Source of the DNA: Ruegeria arenilitoris
GTDB lineage: Bacteria > Pseudomonadota > Alphaproteobacteria > Rhodobacterales > Rhodobacteraceae
Reading direction: 5' to 3'
Length of the DNA stretch: 64,000 bases
Assembly (NCBI RefSeq): GCF_013031355.1
Contig: NZ_WPZO01000011.1
Span: forward strand, 1-64,000
Shown here in pieces: positions 26,780 to 35,428 of the stretch (position 1 is the first letter of the stretch; each line of letters starts with the position of its first letter). The notes under the pieces are model-generated. The model was not told the DNA's origin. It did no database searches and worked only from the letters and a program-made list of their open reading frames with translations. A program made the translations under genes and the position numbers.

Positions 26780-27643
26780 TTAAGGCCAGGAGCGTTCGCC
26801 CTCGATAACTTGCGCGCTGAGTTCAAGATCGCCCACGTTTACAAAGTCTGGGTAGGCTTCCTTCATCGCCGCAACCAACGCGGCAGAGTTTTCCGCCTTC
26901 TGCGATGCGTCTTCGAACGCCTCGACGTATTCTCTGGTAAAATCAACGATGCTCTCATCCTCGGCGCTTTCGCCGATAACGTGACCGGGAATGATGCGCT
27001 CGGGATTGAGTGCGGTGATCTGGTCCAATGTCGCGCGCCACTTATCGCGGCTTTCAGGCGTTTGATTGTCTGCAAGCCAGACATGGACGTTTTCGTAAAG
27101 AACCACACCGCCCAGAACGGTCTTCTCACCGGGTGCCCAGAGGAATGTGTGGACGGGATCATGGCCCTCCAGACCGACAAGCTGAATGGTCTCTCCGTCG
27201 ACGGTCAGGCTGTCGCCCTCCAAAACGTTCGGGACGATCAGCTCGGCAGGCGCGTTTTCCTTCAGGATAGGCCCCCAGAAATCATACTTGAGCTGGATCG
27301 TCTTCTCGATCCCCTTCACGGTTGCCGGTGTGGCGACGATTTTGACATCGGGATAGGCCTCGCGGATCGTATCAAGCCCGAAATAGAAATCGGGATCCTT
27401 GTGGCTGATGAAAACGGTGATAAGCGGCTTGCCAGTGGCTTTGATCATGCTGACCAATTGTTCGGCATCATCTTTTTCAAACTGCGCATCGACCAGCAGC
27501 ACTTCATTGGGCCCTTCGATCAGGTTTGAAGAAACCGGAAACAGGCTGCCTTCGTCGGGCGTGAAATGGGTGATTTTCAGATCAGCGGCTACCGCGGCCG
27601 ACGAGATCATCGCAGCTGCTGTGGCGGTCAGGATTGCTTTCAT
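26780..27643 (-). CDS. Exported MBL-fold metallo-hydrolase-like protein with altered metal motif
   Basis: A 287-residue protein with a signal peptide (KAILTATAAAMISSAAVAA). It has the metallo-beta-lactamase fold order: FPVSSNLIEG, the ISHKDPDFYFG motif, LEGHDPVHTF and IIPGHVIG. In relatives the second motif normally reads HxDPDH; here the last His is Phe, so the first metal site may be impaired. The start at 27643 is preferred because AGGAG sits about seven bases upstream of it; a second ATG is six bases further out. It is divergent from a LysR gene. Function unknown. Confidence 0.82.
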   Translation of the reverse strand: MKAILTATAAAMISSAAVAADLKITHFTPDEGSLFPVSSNLIEGPNEVLLVDAQFEKDDAEQLVSMIKATGKPLITVFISHKDPDFYFGLDTIREAYPDVKIVATPATVKGIEKTIQLKYDFWGPILKENAPAELIVPNVLEGDSLTVDGETIQLVGLEGHDPVHTFLWAPGEKTVLGGVVLYENVHVWLADNQTPESRDKWRATLDQITALNPERIIPGHVIGESAEDESIVDFTREYVEAFEDASQKAENSAALVAAMKEAYPDFVNVGDLELSAQVIEGERSWP

Positions 27644-27774
27644 AGTCATCTCCTTTGTCAGGGGGCAACCTTGAATAGCCGTCGCGATTGCCCTGTGCGT
27701 TTCAAATAAGGAGTCGACGCTGTCAGCTAAATACGCATTATATGGACTTACCGTCAGTTAAAAGATGACAATAA

Positions 27775-28677
27775 ATGTCAAAGGCCAACCTGAACCGTTT
27801 GGAGTATTTTGTAGCCATAGCCGAGGCCGGAACCATTACGGCTGCGGCGGATCGCTTGCGTGTCAGCAAGGCAGTTGTCAGCAAGCAATTGCAGCTTCTT
27901 GAAGAAGAGCTGGGAGCAACGTTAATTGTTCGAAATTCCCGCCATCTGAACCTGACGGAAATTGGCCATACGTTTTATGCGGCTGCGCAGGCTTCAGTTG
28001 CGCAAGCAGAAGAAGCCTATGCGATGGTGCGCCGCGGCAGCACCGAACCTTCCGGATCATTGCGCATCACTGCACCACTTGATTTTGGTGCTGATTATGT
28101 TGCCCCGGTCGCGGCAGAGTTTCGTAGATTGTACCCCGCAGTAACCATAGAGCTGACGCTGAGTGATGCACGGATTGATCCGGTTGGGGCAAGGTTCGAC
28201 ATCGCGTATCGGGTCGGCTGGTTGGCCGATTCCGCAAACATTGCGCGCAAACTGGGGGAATTCAGGCAGATCGTCGTCGCCTCTGAAAGAGTGATCAATG
28301 AGTTTGGCGACCCCAAAACGCCAAGCGATTTGGCTGATTTTCCGTTTATCGAGCATCAGGCGTTATCTACTCCGCTCCGATGGCGATTCTTAGGGCGCTC
28401 TGGCGACTCGGTCGATGTTGAAATGACGCGGGCCTTGTCGGCCGACGTAACACCTGCAATCAAAGCAATGACACTTGAATCCGCGGGTATCTCTATCCTT
28501 CCGGACTTCTATGTTCGAAAAGAGCTTGCGGAAAAATCCCTTGTCCAGCTTCTCCCGGAGTGGACCCTCCCGTCCGGAGGAATTTACGCAGTGTATCCGC
28601 CGACGCAGTACAGATCGACCGCCACTCAAAGGTTTTCGCAACTCTTTGCAGAGCACATCCGGAAAGAACTGGCGTAG
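27775..28677 (+). CDS. LysR-family transcriptional regulator
   Basis: A 300-residue LTTR with HTH at about 5-65 (LEYFVAIAEAGTITAAADRL, VSKAVVSKQLQLLEEELG). The effector domain follows from about 92 (GSLRITAPLDFGADYVAPV). It resembles the CrgA/DsdC-type branch with a SKAVVSKQ recognition helix. Divergent from the MBL gene over 131 bases, it probably regulates that gene and itself. The inducer is unknown. Confidence 0.9.
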   Translation: MSKANLNRLEYFVAIAEAGTITAAADRLRVSKAVVSKQLQLLEEELGATLIVRNSRHLNLTEIGHTFYAAAQASVAQAEEAYAMVRRGSTEPSGSLRITAPLDFGADYVAPVAAEFRRLYPAVTIELTLSDARIDPVGARFDIAYRVGWLADSANIARKLGEFRQIVVASERVINEFGDPKTPSDLADFPFIEHQALSTPLRWRFLGRSGDSVDVEMTRALSADVTPAIKAMTLESAGISILPDFYVRKELAEKSLVQLLPEWTLPSGGIYAVYPPTQYRSTATQRFSQLFAEHIRKELA

Positions 28678-28780
28678 GCAGCATCGCCGGTTTTTTTATC
28701 TTCAATGGAAGTGCAGAAAGATCCGCTAGTGTCCACTTCGGCTAAACTGCATTGCAGTGTTAACAAGGGAAGGTGACGTT

Positions 28781-29662
28781 CTACGACGCGAGAGAGGACA
28801 CCCATTTCCAAAGTGTTGTAGCTGCTGGGCTGTTTTCTGCTCTTGCGGTCAGGCAGACGAAATAGCCTCTGTCGGTTTCAACAGTTCTCGGTGTGAGACG
28901 GACCAATTGGCCTTGGTCCAACAAATTCTGAAAAAGCGTTTCCCATCCAAGAATGACACCGTCGCCATTTAGCGCCGCCTGCAGGTATACCATGAAAGAG
29001 GTGAACCTTTGCTCGGATTTGGGGACCGGCAAGGAAATGTCCGTCCCGCGAAAGTACCTTTCCCAATCATGCGAGTGCACTCCAGTGGAAAGGTGCAACA
29101 GTTCAAGCTGTGCGAGGTCTTCCAACGCATCACCGACCGGTTGAAACACGTTTGGACTTCCAACTGGAATTAGCTTCTCGGAGAAAATGCGCTTGGCCTG
29201 TGTTGATGGCAGGTTTTTCGGTTCATCGAACAAGATCAAGACATCCGCGTGGGCACTTCTGTAAGCGTCATTCTGGTCGCGAGAAACAAGCTCGACGGCA
29301 ATGTCGGGATGTTCCATCCGAAAACTTGCCAGGTGTTGCATCAGATAGCAGCTTGCAAATCCGATCGTTGTGTTCACCACCACAACGTTCCGATCAGATT
29401 GTGCCTTAATTTGGTTTATGGCGTCCGAAACCTGAGCGACCCCTCCAGAGATCGCATGGAACAAAAGGTCTCCTTCAGCCGTCAGTGCCGCCGTTGGGCG
29501 TGTGCGAACAAGGAGTTTCACACCAAGCTCTGCCTCGAGTTCCGCAACGCGCCTGCTGATCGAGGGTTGCTGCACGTTCAGCTCGCTTGCAGCATGCGTG
29601 AAATTCCGATGTCGGGCCACAGCCTCAAAGGCCATGAGGAGCTTCCAGTTCAGCGCAGGCAT
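28781..29662 (-). CDS. LysR-family transcriptional regulator (GcvA-like)
   Basis: A 293-residue LTTR. The HTH reads LLMAFEAVARHRNFTHAASE and VQQPSISRRVAELEAELGVK; the PSISRR helix and R-T-R-P-T wing are GcvA/AmpR-like. I start it at MPALNWK because AAGGA lies seven bases upstream; a second ATG exists 15 bases further out. It lies tail-to-tail with another LysR gene and 100 bases or so from a sterol-desaturase stub that may once have been its target. Confidence 0.88.
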   Translation of the reverse strand: MPALNWKLLMAFEAVARHRNFTHAASELNVQQPSISRRVAELEAELGVKLLVRTRPTAALTAEGDLLFHAISGGVAQVSDAINQIKAQSDRNVVVVNTTIGFASCYLMQHLASFRMEHPDIAVELVSRDQNDAYRSAHADVLILFDEPKNLPSTQAKRIFSEKLIPVGSPNVFQPVGDALEDLAQLELLHLSTGVHSHDWERYFRGTDISLPVPKSEQRFTSFMVYLQAALNGDGVILGWETLFQNLLDQGQLVRLTPRTVETDRGYFVCLTARAENSPAATTLWKWVSSLAS

Positions 29663-29768
29663 CAAGTATTCCTTCATGGAATAGTTTTCATAGCTCTTTT
29701 AGGCGTTCTCAGACACCTGACAAAAGCCCAAAAATATAACTTGAAGGCAATGATGGGCTTGCTTGGAA

Positions 29769-30065
29769 ATGAATGAGCAAATCACAGATCATTCCGTCCC
29801 GGAAGGCGGTGCCATGGATTGGGCGTGGGACCCCGCAATGCCCATTCCAGTGAGTCCTGTTTTTGCCTGGCCGCCCCGACCCGCCCAAGCCGCGAAATGG
29901 CTTGCCTCGTATTGTCTGGCGTTGTCCTCCACTGTGATCGAGCTGGCGCTGGCGATCTCAATCTGGTGGCTATTTCAGCCGCCATTGGAGGTAATGCAAA
30001 CGCTCGACCTTAGGTCGATCAACACGATCTGGGCGCGCAATATGGCGCTGTTAGCTCCAACATGA
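29769..30065 (+). pseudogene. Truncated sterol desaturase / fatty-acid hydroxylase family gene
   Basis: The 98 codons encode the N-terminus of a sterol-desaturase-type membrane protein: MDWAWDPAMPIPVSPVFAWP, then PRPAQAAKWLASYCLALSST and a hydrophobic helix ending IWARNMALLAPT, where TGA follows. The His-box region of the family (HxxxH, HxxHH) that lies further downstream is missing; the DNA after the stop does not resume the frame. It is thus a 5' stub left by a deletion that now places an ADH gene 85 bases downstream. Confidence 0.6.
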
Positions 30066-30150
30066 AGCGGGTCTCCAAAATGGGCGGAAATCCGGCCTGG
30101 CCGCACCTGACGGTCGCAGGTCTTGCCGTCTACATTCGGAGAGGCAAACC

Positions 30151-31263
30151 ATGAAAGTACAGGCGGCGGTAATGTATGGCGTGGGTGAGCCGCTTCGGGT
30201 TGAAGAACTCGAACTTGCCGAACCGAAGGCCGGAGAAGTGCGACTACGGATGGGCGCAGCTGGTGTTTGCCATTCAGACTATCACGTCATGTCGGGCCAA
30301 TCGGGTCATGAACTGCCTGTTGTGCTGGGGCATGAGGGAGCAGGCACGATCACGGCCGTGGGTGCGGGTGTCGAGGATATCGCTGTAGGGGATCACGTCG
30401 TGCTCAGCTGGATTCCATATTGCGGGAAATGCTTCTTCTGCGAACACGCCCAAACCCATCTTTGCCAAGCGTACAAGGCCCCACTTTGGGATGGAACCAT
30501 GATGGATGGGACCTGCAGGTTCTCAAACGCGCATGGACCGGTCCGGCACCTGTCGATGCTCGGATGTTGGGCCGACAATGTGGTCGTACCGCAAGAGAGT
30601 TGCGTACCGATCGATAAAGCTGTCCCCTTCGAAATCGCCGCTCTTTTGGGGTGTGCGGTCACCACAGGCGTGGGAGCCGCACTCAACCGGGCCAAGGTCA
30701 CGCGGGGCGATCGCGTGGCGGTGATCGGTGCAGGTGGCGTTGGGCTGTCCATCATCATGGGCGCAAATCTTGCTGGCGCAGAACAGATTATCGCCATTGA
30801 CGCGTCACCTGCGGCCGAGATCAAGGCACGGGAACTCGGGGCAACGCATTTTGTGGACGCGAAAAAGGACGTTGGCGCAGAAATCCGGGCGTTAACAGAA
30901 CATGGCGCAGATTACGTCTTTGAAGCGGTAGGCAAGCGCATGTTGCAGCGCGCGGCGATTGATTATTGCCGTCCCGGCGGTCAGGTCACATTTGTGGGCA
31001 TGGACGCCAATGATGCGACCATCGATCTGCCTTCGACCGGGATCACGCGTTCCGAAATCAACGTGACGGGCTCGATCTTTGGCTCTGCCTGCACGACGCG
31101 CGACTTCAATGCCTATGGGCAGCATTTCCTGGATGGCAAGCTCCCCATCGACCAGCTGATCGGTCGGCGCTACCGGCTGGAAGAGATCAACAACGCCATT
31201 GACGATATGCTCTCGGGCAAGCCCGGCCGCGGCGTCATCCTGTTTGACCAGGGGGCGGCATGA
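30151..31263 (+). CDS. Zinc-dependent alcohol dehydrogenase (MDR superfamily)
   Basis: A 370-residue medium-chain dehydrogenase. The catalytic zinc ligands are in GVCHSDYH (Cys about 38), GHEGAG (His-Glu about 60-61) and LLGCAVTTGVG (Cys about 167); the structural zinc site is complete in CGKCFFCEHAQTHLC (about 90-104). The NAD-binding motif is GAGGVGLS (about 192). It resembles class III-like ADHs and should oxidise an alcohol to an aldehyde in the cytoplasm. AGAGG is located near the ATG. Its TGA overlaps the ATG of a small ORF, beginning a four-gene operon that ends with an MttB-family gene. Confidence 0.93.
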   Translation: MKVQAAVMYGVGEPLRVEELELAEPKAGEVRLRMGAAGVCHSDYHVMSGQSGHELPVVLGHEGAGTITAVGAGVEDIAVGDHVVLSWIPYCGKCFFCEHAQTHLCQAYKAPLWDGTMMDGTCRFSNAHGPVRHLSMLGCWADNVVVPQESCVPIDKAVPFEIAALLGCAVTTGVGAALNRAKVTRGDRVAVIGAGGVGLSIIMGANLAGAEQIIAIDASPAAEIKARELGATHFVDAKKDVGAEIRALTEHGADYVFEAVGKRMLQRAAIDYCRPGGQVTFVGMDANDATIDLPSTGITRSEINVTGSIFGSACTTRDFNAYGQHFLDGKLPIDQLIGRRYRLEEINNAIDDMLSGKPGRGVILFDQGAA

Positions 31264-31421
31264 GCAATCGCACTTTCATTTTCAACAACGATGGACGCGC
31301 CCTCGTACCCGTAGGCGGGTACCAGGCTTCTCGAAATTGCAACAAAGGCCTGCGCGCCCTTCTTCAAAAAAATACCGATTGGCTCGATCAGAAACTTCAG
31401 CAAAAGGAGCCATTCGCATGA
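31260..31421 (+). CDS. 53-residue ORF, possible aldehyde-dehydrogenase remnant
   Basis: Begins in an ATGA overlap with the ADH stop and ends in an ATGA overlap with the MmgE/PrpD start, so it is positioned exactly like a coupled gene. The protein starts MSNRTFIFNNDGRALVPVGG and continues YQASRNCNKGLRALLQKNTD, then ends WLDQKLQQKEPFA. The middle resembles the C-terminal signature of aldehyde dehydrogenases (…FGGFKQSGNGRDKSLHALDKYTD…). An ALDH would fit after an ADH, so this may be an internally deleted ALDH gene whose short form still couples translation. A real small protein is the alternative. Confidence 0.5.
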   Translation: MSNRTFIFNNDGRALVPVGGYQASRNCNKGLRALLQKNTDWLDQKLQQKEPFA

Positions 31422-32788
31422 TCGAAACCGCACTCACGCGACTGGCGCATTTCGTGGCTGAAGACGCTTTGACACCAGATCAGGCAACTATGACTGTTCT
31501 GAGAGACGGTGTGATCGATACGCTGGGCTGCATGGTCGTCGGCGCAAAAACAGAGGTCGCACAACTCAGCGTTTCCGCGGTCACTCAAATGGGTGGAGAC
31601 AGGCCCTGCCGTGTCGTGAGGACGCCGAACCATGTGTCGCGCCCACACGCCGCATTCTTGAATGCCGTCGCGGGACACGCGCTGGACTTTGACGACTGGG
31701 AGGTTCCCGGAAACACGCACCCAACGGTGGTTTTGGTTCCGGCCCTATTGGCCGTGGCAGACGCGCAAACAAGCGGAAGGGACTTGGCACGCGCCTACCT
31801 TGCGGGGTTTGAGGTGATTGCCCGTCTCGGCGAAAGTCTGAATTTCGAACATTACGATGCGGGATGGCACTCGACCGCAACGCTGGGAGCCATCGGTGTT
31901 GCTGCAGGTTGTGCACGCTTGTTGGGCTTGGACGTTTCAGGAACGACACGGGCCATGTCTTTGGCTTGTAGTGCCGCTACAGGGTACACCTGCCAGTTCG
32001 GCTCACATGCCAAGCCCGTTCAAGCAGGTTTTGCGGCACGTTCCGGGGTAGAGGCTGCTTACCTTGCAGCAGCTGGTCTGAGCGCACAACCTCATGTGCT
32101 GGATCATCCCCGGGGCTTCGCTGCGCTGATGGGGGGATTTGATCCCAACCACCTGTCAAAGGTGCTGTCAAAGCTTGGGCAACCCTACGCCCTGAGCGAA
32201 CATGGCCTTGTGCTGAAACCCTGGCCCAGTTGCGGCTACACCCATCGGGTCATGACCTGCGCGTTGGCAATGCGTGAGCGTATCCAACCAGATGATATTG
32301 CGCATGTAGTCCTTCACATGCCAGATTTTCACGCTGCGGTTCTTCCCTATGGGTCACCGAAATCGCGATCCGAAGCTCTCTTCAGTGCGCCATTTGTTGC
32401 GGCCATTGGCCTTCTGCAAGGCAATCTCACACTTGCCGACCTTGATCGCAAGGCATGGCAATCGCCCGAAATTGCAAGACTGATGGCGCGCTGCGAGCTA
32501 CGGCCATTTCGCCCCAAAAGACCCGATATGAACTACAGCCCGGAAGACCCCGATCGTATGGAGGTCATTCTCCGTTCAGAGCGACGCCATGAAGAACGCT
32601 GTGTCTATCCCATTGGCGCGCCCGAGGCGCCGATGTCTCAACACAGCGTTATGGCAAAGTTCAAAGCCAATCTTGGGCAAATCTCCGAGGATGACGAAAG
32701 GCAAATGGACTGGCTGGGAAAAATACAAGACTGGCCGAATGCGCCATCCATTCTTGACCTCTTTTTCAAAGAAGGAGTCACCGCATGA
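31418..32788 (+). CDS. MmgE/PrpD family protein
   Basis: A 456-residue member of the MmgE/PrpD family, which contains 2-methylcitrate dehydratase and cis-aconitate decarboxylase. Typical segments are DTLGCMVVGA, GHALDFDDWEVPGNTHPTVV, AAGCARLLGL and GSHAKPVQAGFAARSGVEAA. The start MIETAL is taken at 31418, ten bases after AGGAG and inside ATGA overlap with the small ORF upstream; the frame is open further back through the ADH gene. Propionate-cycle genes are absent, so it probably acts on another carboxylic substrate. It overlaps the mttB-like gene by ATGA. Confidence 0.9.
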   Translation: MIETALTRLAHFVAEDALTPDQATMTVLRDGVIDTLGCMVVGAKTEVAQLSVSAVTQMGGDRPCRVVRTPNHVSRPHAAFLNAVAGHALDFDDWEVPGNTHPTVVLVPALLAVADAQTSGRDLARAYLAGFEVIARLGESLNFEHYDAGWHSTATLGAIGVAAGCARLLGLDVSGTTRAMSLACSAATGYTCQFGSHAKPVQAGFAARSGVEAAYLAAAGLSAQPHVLDHPRGFAALMGGFDPNHLSKVLSKLGQPYALSEHGLVLKPWPSCGYTHRVMTCALAMRERIQPDDIAHVVLHMPDFHAAVLPYGSPKSRSEALFSAPFVAAIGLLQGNLTLADLDRKAWQSPEIARLMARCELRPFRPKRPDMNYSPEDPDRMEVILRSERRHEERCVYPIGAPEAPMSQHSVMAKFKANLGQISEDDERQMDWLGKIQDWPNAPSILDLFFKEGVTA

Positions 32789-34353
32789 GTAAAACGAGAT
32801 CCGGACGAAGTGCGCGCCGCGCAGCTCGGCGAGACGGTGCTGGTTCTGGCCCCACAACCTCGATCTGGCCTGGCATCGAAGGCGGGCACTATCGGCCGAT
32901 CCCCAAGGACGGAATCGTTTCCATTCACCGAACGGCCCTTCGCATTCTTGAAGAAATCGGCATTGCAAACGCCACACCTCGATGTATCGAAACCGTAACC
33001 ACCGCCGGAGGATCGGTTTCCGAGGCCGGAAGGCTTCTTTTTCCGTCCGGTATGGTTGAGCGTGTTCTGGAGACTGCTGGGCGCGGGTTCAAGCTGTACG
33101 GGCAAACGCCCGAGTTTGATCTCGATCCATCGGGCACGCGCATCCATCTGGGCACGTCTGGCGCCGCAGTGCATATTGTTGACAGTGAAACCGGCGAAGT
33201 CCGCGATACAACCTTGGCAGACCTGTTCGACATGGCCCGGTTGGCACAGGCGCTTCCGAACATTCATATGTTTCAACGCACAGTCGTTGCGCGCGATATT
33301 CTTGATCCACATGCGATGGAACTGAACACCGCTTACGCCTGCGCAGCGGGGACGAAAAAGCCTATTGGCACGTCGTTTAGTTCGGTGGAGACGATGCGGG
33401 CTGCCGTTGAAATGTTCCACATCATCGCGGGTGGAGAGGACGCCTGGCGCGCGCGCCCATATTGCTGCATCTCGACGTGTTTTATTGTGCCGCCACTGAC
33501 TTTTGCGGAAGAAGCACTGGGGATTATCGAGTGTGCAGCAGAAACAGGAACACCTCTTAAGCTTGTGTCAGCTGGCCAAGCCGGAGCGACCAGTCCCGCA
33601 CCGCTGGCAGGGGCTGTTGCGCAACAGACTGCAGAGGTTCTTGCTGGGCTGGTCTACGTAAACCTGTTGAACCCCGGCCACCCTGCTCTTTTTGGCGCCC
33701 TGCCCTTTGTCAGCGATCTGCGTACCGGCGCAATGTCTGGGGGAAGCGCAGAACAGGGTGTTCTGATGGCGGCATGTGCACAGATGGCACAATTTTACGG
33801 AATTCCCTGCGCGGTCAGCGCAGGTATGACGGACTCCAAGCTGCCTGACTTTCAAGCTGGTTATGAAAAAGGCATTACCGAGCTTTTGAGTGCCTTGGCT
33901 GGTGCCAACCTGATTTATGAAGCTGCTGGAATGTACGGCTCTCTGTTGGCCGCCAGCAAGGAGAGCTTCGTTCTCGACAACGATCTCATCGGATCGGTCC
34001 TGCGCGCCACGCGCGGATTCGAAATAGACGAAGACGCGCTCGCGTTCGAAGTCATACGCGACGTATGCGTAGGGGGTCCTGGCCATTTCCTGGGCAGTGA
34101 CCAAACTCTGGGCCGTATGCAAAGCGATTACTACTATCCAGCGTTGGCAGATCGCACGACACCTCAAGCCTGGGCAGACGCCGATACCCCTGCCCTACTG
34201 CAAACCGCCCGAGAGAAAACGAACGAAATCCTGAACCAAATTTCTGAACCCGTTTTTGGGTCAGAAAGTAATGCGGCGATACTGAAGCGATTTAGCGAAA
34301 TTCGAGACGTCTGGTCAGGTGAAACAGTCTTGTCACCTGTCGAAAACCAATAA
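32785..34353 (+). CDS. MttB superfamily protein (second copy, non-pyrrolysine)
   Basis: A 522-residue MttB-family protein, clearly divergent from the copy at 2.6-4.1 kb. It shares the RSARRAARR basic N-terminus and the general order of the family: HRTALRILEEIGI, NTAYACAAGTKKPIG, GGSAEQGVLMAACAQMAQFY and GGPGHFLGSDQT near residue 434. The frame is open with no TAG codon, so no pyrrolysine. Relatives demethylate quaternary amines; the corrinoid partner is not in the window. It is the last gene of ADH-(small ORF)-MmgE/PrpD-MttB, coupled by ATGA overlaps, an unusual combination. The substrate is unknown. Confidence 0.9.
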   Translation: MSKTRSGRSARRAARRDGAGSGPTTSIWPGIEGGHYRPIPKDGIVSIHRTALRILEEIGIANATPRCIETVTTAGGSVSEAGRLLFPSGMVERVLETAGRGFKLYGQTPEFDLDPSGTRIHLGTSGAAVHIVDSETGEVRDTTLADLFDMARLAQALPNIHMFQRTVVARDILDPHAMELNTAYACAAGTKKPIGTSFSSVETMRAAVEMFHIIAGGEDAWRARPYCCISTCFIVPPLTFAEEALGIIECAAETGTPLKLVSAGQAGATSPAPLAGAVAQQTAEVLAGLVYVNLLNPGHPALFGALPFVSDLRTGAMSGGSAEQGVLMAACAQMAQFYGIPCAVSAGMTDSKLPDFQAGYEKGITELLSALAGANLIYEAAGMYGSLLAASKESFVLDNDLIGSVLRATRGFEIDEDALAFEVIRDVCVGGPGHFLGSDQTLGRMQSDYYYPALADRTTPQAWADADTPALLQTAREKTNEILNQISEPVFGSESNAAILKRFSEIRDVWSGETVLSPVENQ

Positions 34354-34496
34354 CTGCGATACCTGTCGACCTTCCATCTCGTAAGATGTCCAGTATCGGA
34401 CAATCCCCGCAATCCAAATGTGAACGCCAATTCCGACGTCTCGTTTGGAGAGGCCGCATCGCAGTGTCGATCAGATCAGCTGATGTCCGGTTGGGT

Positions 34497-35333
34497 CTAA
34501 ACGGAAGTGAGAAATTTGATGAGGTTCCTGATCCTTTCCGGCAGCAGGCGTTTGCTGGGGTATACGGCGAACATGTCTCGTGTCACGGGGCCGGTACCTT
34601 TCAAATAGACGGCTTGCATACCATCGACCCGCAGGTCAGCTGGCAACATCGCTATCCCCATACCCTTTTTCACCGCGATCTGAACGAGATCCAGGTCGTC
34701 TAAGTCATGCACGACATTCGCAGGCCGAATCTGGCCCCCATTTTCCAACAACCAAGGCGGTCGCGATATGATAGCAGGTAATTTTTCCAGCCGTTCCGGC
34801 GTGATCGGCTCGTTCAAATCAAGCTCGTTTGCAAGCGCATGCCCAACACAGAAACAATAGGGAACTTCCCACAGTTTACGCGCAACAAGCCCGGAATCAT
34901 CCAGCGGGCCCAGCCGAAAGGCGAGGTCGATATTGTCCCGGAAGAAATCCAAATTGGCGTTGGAGGTGATCAGCTCAAGCTTGATGTCCGGATGGGCCTG
35001 CGCATAGTCCAACAGCTTTGGGCCAATTGTTGTCCTCGCCGCCAAAGACGAAGCGGTAATGCGGATCTTGTGGATGCGGGTGTCATCGGTGAGGCCGGCA
35101 ATGTCCTGCAGCGCTTCGATCGGGTCCTGACACCGGTCCAGTAGCCGCCTGCCTTCTTCCGTCAGCCTGACCTGCCGTGTCGTCCGCTCAAAGAGCTTTA
35201 CGCCCAGGTGGTCTTCCAATTCGGCGATCCTGCGACTGACCCGGCTGAGCGGGATGCCCAATTGGCTGGCCGCGGCAGAAAAACCGAGATGCTGCGCAAC
35301 GGATGTGAACAGCGCAAGATCGTTATAGATCAT
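34497..35333 (-). CDS. LysR-family transcriptional regulator
   Basis: A 278-residue LTTR, slightly short but with complete HTH (LALFTSVAQHLGFSAAASQL, PLSRVSRRIAELEDHLGVKL) and effector domain. Divergent from the quinone-oxidoreductase gene across 95 bases that hold two palindromes; the first begins only three bases from its own start codon, which would suit autorepression. The inducer is unknown. Confidence 0.9.
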   Translation of the reverse strand: MIYNDLALFTSVAQHLGFSAAASQLGIPLSRVSRRIAELEDHLGVKLFERTTRQVRLTEEGRRLLDRCQDPIEALQDIAGLTDDTRIHKIRITASSLAARTTIGPKLLDYAQAHPDIKLELITSNANLDFFRDNIDLAFRLGPLDDSGLVARKLWEVPYCFCVGHALANELDLNEPITPERLEKLPAIISRPPWLLENGGQIRPANVVHDLDDLDLVQIAVKKGMGIAMLPADLRVDGMQAVYLKGTGPVTRDMFAVYPSKRLLPERIRNLIKFLTSV

Positions 35334-35335
35334 AT

Positions 35336-35382
35336 TCTCACCTGTGAGATAGTGAATACCGTTTGCTCACATTATCATGTGA
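35336..35382. promoter_or_regulatory. Two palindromes in the LysR/QOR divergent promoter
   Basis: TCTCAC-CT-GTGAGA (35336-35349) and TCACAT-TATC-ATGTGA (35367-35382) share the half-site TCACAxxTGTGA. They lie in the gap between the LysR gene (start 35333) and the quinone-oxidoreductase gene (start 35429). They are good candidates for LysR binding sites for regulator and target. Confidence 0.55.
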
Positions 35383-35428
35383 TTTGGCGCTGGCTATGTT
35401 CTCCTCGACAGAAACAAGGAGACACCCC

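Noticed and set aside
32785..34353. Pyrrolysine-containing MttB
   Set aside because: Both mttB-like frames are open without any internal TAG; the canonical pyrrolysine codon is not there and no pyl genes are seen.
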